NCBI GenBank assembly: GCA_003514385.1
Contig: DOQR01000007.1
Location: 146,768-210,767, forward strand
Origin: Oscillospiraceae bacterium
GTDB lineage: Bacteria > Bacillota > Clostridia > Oscillospirales > Acutalibacteraceae
Length of the DNA: 64,000 bases
Direction: 5' to 3'
Made by a program: the position numbers and the translations under genes. Under the pieces are notes generated by a model. That model did no database searches. It worked only from the letters and a program-made list of their open reading frames with translations, and was not told where the DNA came from. Positions 24,826-32,311 of this stretch are shown in pieces. Positions within the stretch are counted from its first letter, which is position 1; every line of letters starts with the position of its first letter.

Positions 24826-24876
24826 AAGTTAGCCTTGCTTAACTTAAATTTTACACTCCGATCGGACACTTGTCAA
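24826..24876 (-). promoter_or_regulatory. Promoter and palindromic operator of feoAB
   Basis: On the minus strand TTGACA (24871-24876), 17 bases, TAAAAT (24848-24853). Right after the -10 lies AAGTTA-N8-TAACTT (24826-24845), with the inner sequence TTAGC-ctt-GCTTAA. The site sits at the transcription start, where an iron-loaded DtxR-family repressor would block transcription; it is related to, but one base shorter in the core than, the TTAGCA-NN-TGCTAA boxes at 30862, 35935 and 36078. Confidence 0.7.
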
Positions 24877-24920
24877 GAAACGGCGGTATATTTGACGAAA
24901 GTCGGCGAGAAAAATAAAAA

Positions 24921-24948
24921 TCTCCCGAAACGGCGAGGCTCCGGGAGA
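24921..24948 (-). terminator. Terminator of the SPFH/zinc-ribbon/TPM operon
   Basis: TCTCCCG (24921-24927) pairs with CGGGAGA (24942-24948); on the minus strand ATTTTTATTTTT follows. A second weaker hairpin, ATCCCG/CGGGAT (24986-25012), lies between it and the TPM stop codon. Confidence 0.8.
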
Positions 24949-25026
24949 ATATGTATCTGTTATCACAGCGCGTAAAAAATGACATATCCCGACAGGAAAT
25001 ACCCGCCGGGATAGCTTTTGTTTTAA

Positions 25027-25920
25027 TCAGAACGAGCCGCTGCTGCCGCCGTGGCTGCTGCCTGAGGATGAACTATGCGTGCTCGAACCGCCGCCCGAGC
25101 TTCCGAAATCGTTGTCGTTCGACTTCGGGATAGCCGTGCGCGTGATATGGGAACGGATAAACTGATCGTTGCTCACGGTTATATTCATACTGCCGGGGAC
25201 GACATAACTGTTCGCCTCCGCCTTGAAGCGAACCGTTTTGAGCTCATTTTTATAGTGCATGCCGACCAAGAGCGCAACGACAAGCGCGATAACAATCGAG
25301 AGCGGAATCCAGAAGAGCGGAAGCGGTTCTTTCGACTGAGAGTCCTGCGGTGTTCCGTCGGCATCGTAGCCGTCGGGCATATTGTTCACATCGTAGGGCT
25401 CGCCGTTTTCCGCCTGATTGATGCAGTCGTCGCAGAGGGAAATGAAGCTGTCAAATGCGTCATAATATGTTCCGGCAGAGAGCTTCGGCTGAACAGTACT
25501 CATAATATAGTTCTGACCCGCGTCGGTGAATATGTTTATGGCGCTTCCCGTTGTGGTTATATGCCACTTGCGGTCGCCCATGCTTATGAGGAACATGATG
25601 CCGTCGTGATTATCTCCGCAGCCGTAGCCATAATAGTCATAAAAATCGTCAGTATAAGCTTCAATATCTCTATTGTCGAGATTTTCTATCGTGACTATCG
25701 CGACATCCATATCCCACTTTGTGCTTATGCTCTCGAGCTTTGTGAGAAGCCGCTGTTCATCATAATCGCTGAGGATATCCGCGTCGTCGACGAGCAGCGG
25801 ATAGGCTCTTTCGTTCGCAGCTGTGCCGTAATAGGGCGGCGCGGGCACAGCGAAAGCCGGGAGAGCGGAAACAAGCACGAGCACACAGGCAAAGACAAAC
25901 GCCGTTATTCTCTTTTTCAT
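25027..25920 (-). CDS. TPM-domain membrane protein (YdjH/YgcG type)
   Basis: 297 residues: signal peptide or N-terminal anchor (residues 1-24, cleavage likely near AFA-VPAP), extracytoplasmic TPM domain (about 40-175, with LLTKLESISTKWDMDVAIVT and MFLISMGDRKWHI), a transmembrane helix (about 203-222), a basic cytoplasmic part, and a Gly/Ser-rich tail ending GSSHGGSSGSF. This matches B. subtilis YdjH, which with YdjG forms a membrane complex that recruits the SPFH protein YdjI. Third gene of the operon. The precise activity of TPM proteins here is not known. Confidence 0.85.
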   Translation of the reverse strand: MKKRITAFVFACVLVLVSALPAFAVPAPPYYGTAANERAYPLLVDDADILSDYDEQRLLTKLESISTKWDMDVAIVTIENLDNRDIEAYTDDFYDYYGYGCGDNHDGIMFLISMGDRKWHITTTGSAINIFTDAGQNYIMSTVQPKLSAGTYYDAFDSFISLCDDCINQAENGEPYDVNNMPDGYDADGTPQDSQSKEPLPLFWIPLSIVIALVVALLVGMHYKNELKTVRFKAEANSYVVPGSMNITVSNDQFIRSHITRTAIPKSNDNDFGSSGGGSSTHSSSSGSSHGGSSGSF

Positions 25921-25935
25921 AAGCCGCTCCCCTCC

Positions 25936-27030
25936 TTATAAGATGCCCAGCAAATGGACAAGCCACGCGATGCCATAGATGCCCACACTGCCTGCCGCCG
26001 TGATAATGGCGACGAGTCTTCTGTATGCGGCTTTGTCGAGCGGCAGATCGCCGACGAATTTGCCTGTCTGCCCGTTCATCGCGAATGTGTACTGCTTGCC
26101 CTGATAAGTGGTATTGAGCAGCCACACGGGGTAAAGCGCATATTTTGCGGAACTGTGGCTGAGGCTGACGGAGCTCTCGCCCTGACTTACGGTATCATAG
26201 CCGGTGACGGTATCCCTGAACAGCTCTTCGATGCTGCTCTTGACGCGCTCGTTGACTCTGCCGATACTCTGCTCGGCGGTCACATCATATTTATCGGCGA
26301 AATATCCGGCAAGATACGCCGTCTGAAAATCAACCGCCTCGGAAAGATTATACGGCTCGATTGACTCCATGAGATCGTCCGCCATCTTCTGCGAGCCGTC
26401 AACCGGAATAGCCGCAAAATCGGTATATCCGCTTCTGTAGGCTTTATAATATTTCGTCTCGGTATAGTTATAGTCGCTGTCGCTCCATGTTCTGACTGTC
26501 TCGGCGTCATATGTGGCCGATGCGTCGGCATGGGCATCGAAGAGCCAGAACGGGACATATATGCCCTTTATCTCGTCGATATGATTCTCGTCTTTAAATG
26601 TCTTCGGGAGCAGACGCTTGCCGCTGATATGCTTTTTAAACGCCGCCTTTGCGTCATTCTTGTCGAGTTTGAAGGGAATGACAAGATCGGGTTTAAGCAT
26701 ACCGGAGAACTGCTCCATCATAACCACAGGATTGCCGCAGAACGGGCAGGCTGTCGCGGCGGTTGTAGCATCGCCGACTATCTCGCCGCCGCAGGATTGG
26801 CAGACATAGGAGCGCAGCTCGCTCTCCTCATTCTCTGTCCACTCGTTCCTGTCTTGAGTCTGCTGTTCATCGTCGGAAGCTGACTCTTTGTCAAGCCCGG
26901 CGTCGATGCTCTTGAGCTCCTCCATGGTATACTCGGAATCGCAATAGGGGCACTTAACTTTTTGCAATTTGCTGTCGAACTCAAGCGCGCCGCCGCATGC
27001 GGGGCACTTGTATTCCTGCAAAACAGCCAC
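25936..27030 (-). CDS. TFIIB-type zinc-ribbon membrane protein (YdjG type)
   Basis: About 364 residues. Two N-terminal zinc ribbons (CPACGG with CPYCDSEY; then CQSCGGEI with CPFCGNP), a central beta-rich domain, and one C-terminal transmembrane helix near the end (IITAAGSVGIYGIAWLVHLL). This is the architecture of B. subtilis YdjG, the partner of YdjH. The start is ambiguous: GTG at 27030 has GGGAG eight bases upstream, while ATG at 27045 has no ribosome site; I prefer the GTG. It sits between the SPFH and TPM genes, 15 bases from the latter. Confidence 0.82.
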   Translation of the reverse strand: MAVLQEYKCPACGGALEFDSKLQKVKCPYCDSEYTMEELKSIDAGLDKESASDDEQQTQDRNEWTENEESELRSYVCQSCGGEIVGDATTAATACPFCGNPVVMMEQFSGMLKPDLVIPFKLDKNDAKAAFKKHISGKRLLPKTFKDENHIDEIKGIYVPFWLFDAHADASATYDAETVRTWSDSDYNYTETKYYKAYRSGYTDFAAIPVDGSQKMADDLMESIEPYNLSEAVDFQTAYLAGYFADKYDVTAEQSIGRVNERVKSSIEELFRDTVTGYDTVSQGESSVSLSHSSAKYALYPVWLLNTTYQGKQYTFAMNGQTGKFVGDLPLDKAAYRRLVAIITAAGSVGIYGIAWLVHLLGIL

Positions 27031-27068
27031 TGTATCATCTCCCATATGAATCTGGCGGGGTATCTGTA

Positions 27069-28412
27069 TTATTTGATATCGTTATCGTCAAAGATATCGC
27101 CGCACTCAGGGCAGAACTTCGGCGGGTGCGCCGGATCCTCGGGCTCCCAGCCGCACTTGTCGCAGCGATAGAGCGGAGCGCCCGCGGGCTTCTTTGCGCC
27201 GCAGTTCGAGCAGAATTTGCCCTTGTTGACAGCGCCGCAGGAGCAAACCCAACCCTCTGCATCGGCGGGCTTGGGTGCGCCGCACTCGGAGCAGAACTTG
27301 CCGGTGTTTATAGCGCCGCAGGAGCATTTCCAGCCGTCCGCCGCGGGTTTAGCCGCCTGCTGAGCGGATGCCTGCTGCGCTGCCGCCTGCTGAGCCTGCT
27401 GCTGTTGACCCATGGCAAAGAGATCCTGGGCGTTCATTCCGTTACCTGCGTTCATCGCCATGCCCATGCCCATGAAGCCGGTCATTGCGCCCGCCTGGTT
27501 GCCTGCCGCGGTCTTCATCGCGTCCGCCTGAGCGCCGACGAGGGTCGCCGCCGCCATGGTGGGGTCGCGCATAATTGCGGAACGCTGAGCCTGCTTGATG
27601 AGTTCTGCATCCTCTTCAGGAAGAGTGACGGAGCCGAGGGCTATTGTGACGACCTTGAGTCCGCGAAGCTCGCTCCACTTTGCGGAGAGGGCGGCGTTCA
27701 TCGCATCTTCAAGCTCGGTGTTGTGAGCGACTATCTGATTGGGACGAAGCTCGAGCTCGGATAGACGGGCAAATGCGGGCTGAAGCGCGCTGATAAACTC
27801 GGTCTTGAGCTGGCTGTCTATCTCGTCGCGGGTATAATCTTGCTCGACATTGCCGCAGACATTGGTATAGAAGAGCATGGGGTCGTCTATCTTATAGGAA
27901 TATACGCCCGAGCAGCGGACTGCGACATCGATATCAAGGCCTATCTTCGAATCGACGACACGGAACGGAATCGGGTTCGGAGTGCCGAACTTGTTGTCCA
28001 TCAATTCCTTGGTGTTGAAATAATAGACACGCTGATCCTTTCCGGTATCGCCGCCGTAGGTGAAACGCTTACCGATGGTCTGGAATGTCTTTTTAATGCT
28101 GTCGCCGAGAGAGCCAGAGAAAATCGAGGGCTCCGTGGAGGCATCATATGTAAACTCGCCGGGCTCCGCGCAGAGCTCAACTACCTTGCCCTGCTCGACT
28201 ATCATCATGCACTGTCCGTCCGCAATAGCGATTCCCGAACCGCTGGTGATGATGTTGTCGCTGCCCTTTGTGTTTGACGATCTGCTGCCGATGCGCTTGT
28301 GTCCCTTTGTGACAAGCAACTCTTTCGGCATGGCCTCGCAATAGAAAAATTCTTTCCACTGATCGGCAAGAACGCCGCCGACCGCACCGGTACCGGCTTT
28401 AATAAGTCCCAT
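27069..28412 (-). CDS. SPFH/band-7 domain protein with C-terminal zinc ribbons (YdjI type)
   Basis: 447 residues beginning MGLIKAGTGAVGGVLADQW, essentially the N-terminus of B. subtilis YdjI. The SPFH domain covers about residues 30-300, followed by an Ala/Gln-rich linker (about 340-370) and three zinc ribbons (CSCGAI-CSECG, CSCGAV-CSNCG, CDKCG-CPECGD). SPFH proteins scaffold membrane microdomains; YdjI is recruited to the membrane by YdjG/YdjH in a membrane-stress response. B. subtilis carries a PspA homologue (YdjF) first in this operon; none is present here. AAGGAG precedes ATG 28412. Confidence 0.9.
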   Translation of the reverse strand: MGLIKAGTGAVGGVLADQWKEFFYCEAMPKELLVTKGHKRIGSRSSNTKGSDNIITSGSGIAIADGQCMMIVEQGKVVELCAEPGEFTYDASTEPSIFSGSLGDSIKKTFQTIGKRFTYGGDTGKDQRVYYFNTKELMDNKFGTPNPIPFRVVDSKIGLDIDVAVRCSGVYSYKIDDPMLFYTNVCGNVEQDYTRDEIDSQLKTEFISALQPAFARLSELELRPNQIVAHNTELEDAMNAALSAKWSELRGLKVVTIALGSVTLPEEDAELIKQAQRSAIMRDPTMAAATLVGAQADAMKTAAGNQAGAMTGFMGMGMAMNAGNGMNAQDLFAMGQQQQAQQAAAQQASAQQAAKPAADGWKCSCGAINTGKFCSECGAPKPADAEGWVCSCGAVNKGKFCSNCGAKKPAGAPLYRCDKCGWEPEDPAHPPKFCPECGDIFDDNDIK

Positions 28413-28481
28413 AGATAAAACTCCTTTTCAATGTTTATTACTTTATGGGGGTAACTCCCCTTTTTTACGGCTTACATTTTC

Positions 28482-28510
28482 ATTATATTATACGCCGCCG
28501 TTTATTTCAA
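28482..28510 (-). promoter_or_regulatory. Promoter of the SPFH/zinc-ribbon/TPM operon
   Basis: TTGAAA (28505-28510), 17-base spacer, TATAAT (28482-28487) on the minus strand, 69 bases before ATG 28412. The leader contains the small hairpin GGGGAG-tta-CCCCC. Confidence 0.6.
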
Positions 28511-28603
28511 CAAAAAAGTGCTGTTCCCGGCGAGTGTCGCAAAAATAGGACAATATGCAAATACGAGCGCGGTAATCTATCGGCCGATACGGAATTTTTT
28601 CTC

Positions 28604-28632
28604 TTGATTTTCCGCTCGGAATCGTGTATAAT
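28604..28632 (+). promoter_or_regulatory. Promoter of the tRNA-Leu gene
   Basis: TTGATT (28604-28609), 17-base spacer, TATAAT (28627-28632), 19 bases before the mature tRNA 5' end. Confidence 0.75.
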
Positions 28633-28651
28633 ACATCCGTTGTGAATACCC

Positions 28652-28738
28652 GCCGGTGTGATGGAATTGGCAGACGTGCCGGACTCAAAATCCGGTGGTG
28701 GTGACACCGTACCGGTTCGACCCCGGTCACCGGCACCA
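28652..28738 (+). tRNA. tRNA-Leu(CAA)
   Basis: 87 nucleotides including encoded CCA. Acceptor stem GCCGGTG pairs with CACCGGC, discriminator A. The anticodon arm CCGGA-CTCAAAA-TCCGG gives anticodon CAA (codon UUG). The long variable arm (about GGTGGTGACACC) marks a class II tRNA, and the T arm is CCGG-TTCGACC-CCGG. A consensus-like promoter lies upstream and a terminator directly follows, so it is transcribed alone. Confidence 0.97.
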
Positions 28739-28780
28739 AAAGTCCACCGTAATTTTGATAGAATTACGGTGGACTTTTTT
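28739..28780 (+). terminator. Terminator of tRNA-Leu
   Basis: AGTCCACCGTAATT (28741-28754) and AATTACGGTGGACT (28762-28775) are a perfect 14-base-pair stem with a T-run, starting right after the CCA end. Confidence 0.95.
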
Positions 28781-28816
28781 ATTTTAACAAATTGGAATTT
28801 GAAGAGGTACTGAACA

Positions 28817-29275
28817 ATGGCACGAGCAAGGTATCAGGTCTTGGTCATTCCATATTGCATAGAGGACAGCAGCGTACAATTCTGTTTATTTCGAAGGAGC
28901 GATATGGGTATTTGGCAATTCATAGCAGGCGGAGGAGAAGAGGAGGATATTTCAATCATTGAGTCGGCAAAAAGGGAAGCCTTTGAAGAAGCCGGGATTT
29001 CTAAGACATGTAACTTTTTCAAGCTCGACACCTGCTGCAGCATACCATCCAATTGTTTCAAGAACGCAGAAACAATATGGGGTAAAGAATGTTTCGTCAT
29101 TCCGGAGTACGCATTTGCGGTGAGAGTAGCGGACACTTTTTTGCAGCTGTCTCATGAACATACCGAATATAAATGGCTGACTTATTCGGAAGCTCAAACG
29201 GTACTTCGATACGACAGCAATAAGACCGCTCTGTGGGAACTGAACCGGCGCATTGCGCTTGGAATGTTGAAATAG
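28817..29275 (+). CDS. Nudix hydrolase (NudB-like)
   Basis: 152 residues. The Nudix box is recognisable in GGGEEEDISIIESAKREAFEEAGI; the REAFEEAGI half is canonical, while the first glutamate of the consensus is replaced by Ile. The start ARARYQVLVIPY resembles dihydroneopterin triphosphate pyrophosphatase NudB and dATP pyrophosphatases. It is a cytoplasmic enzyme cleaving a nucleoside diphosphate-linked compound; the substrate is uncertain. Single gene between the tRNA terminator and its own terminator. Confidence 0.87.
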   Translation: MARARYQVLVIPYCIEDSSVQFCLFRRSDMGIWQFIAGGGEEEDISIIESAKREAFEEAGISKTCNFFKLDTCCSIPSNCFKNAETIWGKECFVIPEYAFAVRVADTFLQLSHEHTEYKWLTYSEAQTVLRYDSNKTALWELNRRIALGMLK

Positions 29276-29371
29276 ATAACTTCCATTTTGCCGCAATATT
29301 CAGTTAAAAATACCGTTTCAAGATGGCACTGCACCCTTGTACGATTTCTATCAGGATTATAGTTCTTTGAC

Positions 29372-29405
29372 AAAAGAGACCCTGTTCATTGAACGGGGTC
29401 TTTTG
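29372..29405 (+). terminator. Terminator of the Nudix gene
   Basis: AAAAGAGACCCTGTTC-att-GAACGGGGTCTTTT, a 13-base-pair stem with one mismatch and T-run, about 95 bases after the stop codon. Confidence 0.7.
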
Positions 29406-29408
29406 ATT

Positions 29409-29463
29409 GTTACGCAACAGTTGAAAACCCCCGGTTCTACCGGGGGGGCAACTGTTGCGTAAC
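29409..29463. repeat. Nested perfect inverted repeat
   Basis: Outer arms GTTACGCAACAGTTG (29409-29423) and CAACTGTTGCGTAAC (29449-29463) are perfect 15-base complements; inside them CCCCCGG-ttcta-CCGGGGG forms a second perfect stem. It lies between two terminators, so it is not needed to end either gene. It has the form of a small palindromic intergenic element. Confidence 0.7.
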
Positions 29464-29468
29464 AAAAG

Positions 29469-29504
29469 CAAGCCGCGCCTGCCTTTATGAGCAGACGCGG
29501 TTTG
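29469..29504 (-). terminator. Terminator of the flavodoxin operon
   Basis: CAAGCCGCGCCTGC (29469-29482) pairs with GCAGACGCGGTTTG (29491-29504) allowing two mismatches or wobble pairs; the minus strand continues CTTTTGTT. Confidence 0.7.
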
Positions 29505-29538
29505 TCTATGGAAGCAAATCTATGAAGAGAGCTATGTC

Positions 29539-29961
29539 TTATACGAGCGCGGCGCCGAGGGCTTTGCACTCATCGAGGGCGGAATCGTCGGGAGCTTCGT
29601 TGCAGATAACCGGCTCGGAGACGACCGACGCGCCGTCGCCGCGGCAAGTGTCCTCCCATGTTCTCATCCACTCGCCGTCGCCCCAGCCGTAAGAGCCGAA
29701 GAGGGCGATTTTCTTGCCGCCGAGCTTGCTCTCGCAGTCGGAGAACATAGGCTCGAACTCGCTTTCTTCAAGCTCCTCCGCACCCATTGCGGGGCAGCCG
29801 AAAGCTATGGCGTCGAACTCATCGACCATGGAAGAGTTGAACGAATCGGGAGTGAAGAGTTTTACCTCCGCGCCCTTATCTTTTGCGCCCTGCGCAACGG
29901 CATCCGCCATGGACTCCGTGTTGCCTGTTCCGCTCCAATATACAACAGCTATTTTGCTCAT
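29539..29961 (-). CDS. Short-chain flavodoxin
   Basis: 140-residue FMN electron carrier. The phosphate-binding loop SGTGNTE is at residues 10-16, and the FMN-stacking region contains FGSYGWGDGEWMR. Flavodoxins replace ferredoxin when iron is limiting, and this one is the last gene of a unit (DUF2325, DUF3793, flavodoxin) whose first gene has a TTAGCA-NN-TGCTAA operator 17 bases before its start codon. The gap from the DUF3793 stop is 36 bases. Likely electron donor in the cytoplasm; partners are not identified. Confidence 0.95.
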   Translation of the reverse strand: MSKIAVVYWSGTGNTESMADAVAQGAKDKGAEVKLFTPDSFNSSMVDEFDAIAFGCPAMGAEELEESEFEPMFSDCESKLGGKKIALFGSYGWGDGEWMRTWEDTCRGDGASVVSEPVICNEAPDDSALDECKALGAALV

Positions 29962-29997
29962 GATAATTTACCTGCCTTTCAGAATTTTGATTTATTG

Positions 29998-30555
29998 TCA
30001 GCGCGCGCCGTTTACGACGAGCCTTTCAAACGAATTATGCCTGCGGTAAGCGTCCTTATACACTCTCGTGCATTTTTTATAGAGCGCGAATTTCTTCTTC
30101 GCCGCCTCCTCGTCGCCGTAGACTCTCCATGTGCCGACGCATTTCGCCTTGTCCGCGCCGTATTTTATGAAGCCGTTGACATCCTCGGACGGATAGCCGA
30201 GGAACAGCCCGATCTCATGCGGGAAGGTCTCCTGAGAATTGACTCTTCTGACGAGCTCGGCGACGCATTTGTCCGCGTTATCGATAGGATAAGCCTTTTC
30301 GGAGAGAATCGAGAGCGCCTGTGCGTCTTTTAAATCGGCTCTGAGCCTGTCTGGGCGATACATATATATCAGCACGCGCTTTTCGAGATATTTTACCGGG
30401 AGCAGGCGCACCCCGCGCGGGACGAGCTTCATGTTCATGCGGCGTATGCTCTCGTTGAGCATCTTTTTATCCTCCATCGGGCAGGTAAAAAGATTGCCGG
30501 TTTTGAGCCCCGCCATGGTTGGCGAGCACTGGGATATCACAAGATCTTCGGACAT
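29998..30555 (-). CDS. DUF3793 family protein
   Basis: 185 residues. The opening with CSPTMAGLKTGNLF and the central LLPVKYLEKRVLIYMYRPDRL plus HEIGLFLGYPSEDVNGFI are characteristic of DUF3793, a family of anaerobic Firmicutes with no established function. ATG 30555 follows GGGGAG by eight bases, just one base after the stop of the DUF2325 gene. Its position between DUF2325 and flavodoxin, behind a probable iron-regulated operator, suggests a role in iron, heme or redox metabolism; this is inference. Confidence 0.87.
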   Translation of the reverse strand: MSEDLVISQCSPTMAGLKTGNLFTCPMEDKKMLNESIRRMNMKLVPRGVRLLPVKYLEKRVLIYMYRPDRLRADLKDAQALSILSEKAYPIDNADKCVAELVRRVNSQETFPHEIGLFLGYPSEDVNGFIKYGADKAKCVGTWRVYGDEEAAKKKFALYKKCTRVYKDAYRRHNSFERLVVNGAR

Positions 30556-30556
30556 T

Positions 30557-30844
30557 TTATTTCTCCCCTTTTGCGTGGATATCAAGTATATTTTTGAGCG
30601 CGGAGACCGAGCTTGTCGCGCTGTGCGCCACGGGGATATTCTTCTTTTTTGCCTGCCCCATGGCTATCGACAGCATCTTGTGGGACATCGTCCCGGTAAA
30701 CAGCACAAGAAGATCGGGATTGCCGAAATTCTGCATTCCCCTGTCCGGCTTTGCGAACACCTTTGCCTTGCACGAATATTCACGGCAAAGATCCTCATAC
30801 CGTCTGACCATACACTCATTGCCGCCGACTATCACTACACTCAT
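30557..30844 (-). CDS. DUF2325 domain protein
   Basis: 95 residues, start MSVVIVGGNECMVRRYEDLC and the later block LLVLFTGTMSHKMLSIAMGQAKK, the pattern of DUF2325, a Rossmann-like small domain of unknown function with a conserved cysteine and histidine. First gene of the operon with DUF3793 and flavodoxin. Its start codon lies 17 bases after a perfect palindrome GTTAGCA-GT-TGCTAAC, with AAGGAG between them. Confidence 0.88.
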   Translation of the reverse strand: MSVVIVGGNECMVRRYEDLCREYSCKAKVFAKPDRGMQNFGNPDLLVLFTGTMSHKMLSIAMGQAKKKNIPVAHSATSSVSALKNILDIHAKGEK

Positions 30845-30861
30845 AATTCAGCTCCTTTTGG

Positions 30862-30875
30862 TTAGCAGTTGCTAA
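30862..30875 (-). promoter_or_regulatory. TTAGCA-NN-TGCTAA operator of the DUF2325-DUF3793-flavodoxin operon
   Basis: TTAGCAGTTGCTAA, with flanks extending it to a 16-base perfect palindrome GTTAGCA-GT-TGCTAAC. The same core occurs at 35935 and 36078 next to DtxR-family regulator genes. Probable iron-repressor site; a TATAAT lies about 40 bases further upstream but its -35 is weak. Confidence 0.72.
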
Positions 30876-30964
30876 CTGCAGTCTAAAAAGTAAATGCCTT
30901 GCGGCATCACTCTTTTTATATTATATCACAACGGCGTCTGTTTTTCGACTCCGTTCGGGCACAC

Positions 30965-31927
30965 TTATTTGTCCACCGACTGGCGGTATTCATTCGGCGA
31001 GACACCGCAGACATCGCGGAATGCCTTGGCGAACTTCGAGCCGTTGTTATAGCCGAACGTCCCCGCGACCTCGAGCACGCTCTTGTCAGTAGTCTTCAGC
31101 ATATGCGCCGCGGACTGCATCTTGAGGGTGCGGATATATGAATATATCGGCTCGCCGTAGACCGAGCGGAAGCTGTTCTTTATGCTCGTGCCGGAGGCGT
31201 GGAACAGCCCGCAGAGGGTATCGAGAGTCACATGGCTGTCCATGTGCTCTGTAAGATAACCGCAGACGCTTTTGGCAAGGTTCACCTGCGGTCTCGAAAC
31301 GAAATCATCCTTGCCGGAATCGTTTTCAAGGTCGATAGCGCTGAGAAGCAGGAACAGTTCGAGTATCTTGACCTTGAAATAGCCTTTGCGGATATTTTCG
31401 GGAACGCCGCTGTAAAGTTTGGAAAAGATATGATCGATAGCCGGGTCGGAGCGGGATATATATCCCCTGCCGCCGGCATAGAAGCGGCTCATCAGCTGCT
31501 TCGGATCAACATTCACATCGCCCAGGACATACGAGAGACATTCGGGCGTTTTATCGACATCGACGACTATTGTTATTCCTCTGTAATATCCGAGCGGGAA
31601 GCTCGAACCGTAGCCGCTGTCGGGTTTGCAGCAGACGGTCAGATCTCCGGGTCCCAAATAGCACGAGCCTTTTTCAAACTCGCACTCTAAGCGCCCCTCG
31701 CGGCAATGGTTCAGCTCGAAGATATTGCCGGGCTTGGCGTTCTCCCTGAAATTGCCGTGCATATGCACATCGTCATAGACGAGGTCGATGCCGGGAAAGA
31801 CGGAATAGCAGGTCATGTCGATATAGCCGGCTTCGTCCTCGAGCCTGTAAACAGTGCAGTCATCGGTGCGCGAAATAATCTTCACATCGTCGCCGTATAT
31901 ATTCTTTTCAAGCTCAGTTGCCGTCAT
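30965..31927 (-). CDS. AraC family transcriptional regulator
   Basis: 320 residues: an N-terminal sensing domain of cupin-like type (about 1-200) and a C-terminal pair of helix-turn-helix motifs (about 217-318, with TLDTLCGLFHASGTSIKNSF and SVLEVAGTFGYNNGSKFAKA). The C-terminal end GVSPNEYRQS is the standard AraC signature. It follows the HMA-domain gene by 37 bases on the same strand. The overall form is that of the PchR/YbtA-like subgroup linked to siderophores in other bacteria, but ligand and targets are unknown. Confidence 0.9.
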   Translation of the reverse strand: MTATELEKNIYGDDVKIISRTDDCTVYRLEDEAGYIDMTCYSVFPGIDLVYDDVHMHGNFRENAKPGNIFELNHCREGRLECEFEKGSCYLGPGDLTVCCKPDSGYGSSFPLGYYRGITIVVDVDKTPECLSYVLGDVNVDPKQLMSRFYAGGRGYISRSDPAIDHIFSKLYSGVPENIRKGYFKVKILELFLLLSAIDLENDSGKDDFVSRPQVNLAKSVCGYLTEHMDSHVTLDTLCGLFHASGTSIKNSFRSVYGEPIYSYIRTLKMQSAAHMLKTTDKSVLEVAGTFGYNNGSKFAKAFRDVCGVSPNEYRQSVDK

Positions 31928-31964
31928 GCCGCCACCGCCTTTCCCGGTTTTAGTTTAATAATAT

Positions 31965-32225
31965 TTACTTTTTCAGGAATCCGAAAAGTCCTTTTTTCTC
32001 TTCAAACTCCTCGGAGCTGACGCTTTTAAGTTCATAGCCCGTTTTGTCGATAACGCTCTTTATTTTATCTTCGTCAAGCGCCTCTTTCGAGACTATGACC
32101 GTCTCGCCCTTTGTGTGGGAGGAGTTAACTTTTTTGACATCAAAGCTGTTGCGGATAGCGTCGTTTATATGCGACTCGCACATTCCGCACATCATTCCGT
32201 CTATTTTCAGCGTTGTTTTGATCAT
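31965..32225 (-). CDS. Heavy-metal-associated (HMA) domain protein, copper chaperone-like
   Basis: 86 residues with the beta-alpha-beta-beta-alpha-beta pattern of HMA domains and the metal-binding site GMMCGMCESH (Cys13, Cys16). A C-terminal extension after the domain (EEFEEKKGLFGFLKK) is amphipathic and ends in lysines. Likely binds Cu(I) or another soft metal in the cytoplasm; no P-type ATPase lies beside it. Probably co-transcribed with the AraC regulator. Confidence 0.88.
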   Translation of the reverse strand: MIKTTLKIDGMMCGMCESHINDAIRNSFDVKKVNSSHTKGETVIVSKEALDEDKIKSVIDKTGYELKSVSSEEFEEKKGLFGFLKK

Positions 32226-32280
32226 TTCAAGTTCTTCCTTTCAAAACGCGGCTAAACGCCGCGAATTTTTATATCTATCC

Positions 32281-32311
32281 TGCGAAAAATATCACGGGGT
32301 GATATTTTTGC
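32281..32311 (+). promoter_or_regulatory. Hairpin enclosing the ribosome site and start of a small gene
   Basis: AAAAATATCA-cgggg-TGATATTTTT, extended by TGC/GCA ends, forms a stem of at least ten base pairs. The loop holds the GGGG part of the ribosome site and the TTG start (32308-32310) lies in the 3' arm, so folding would control access to the start. Confidence 0.5.

Noticed and set aside
32044..32307. Upstream extension of the small gene at 32308
   Set aside because: It overlaps the HMA gene on the opposite strand and lacks a ribosome site; the TTG start with GGGGTGAT is better.
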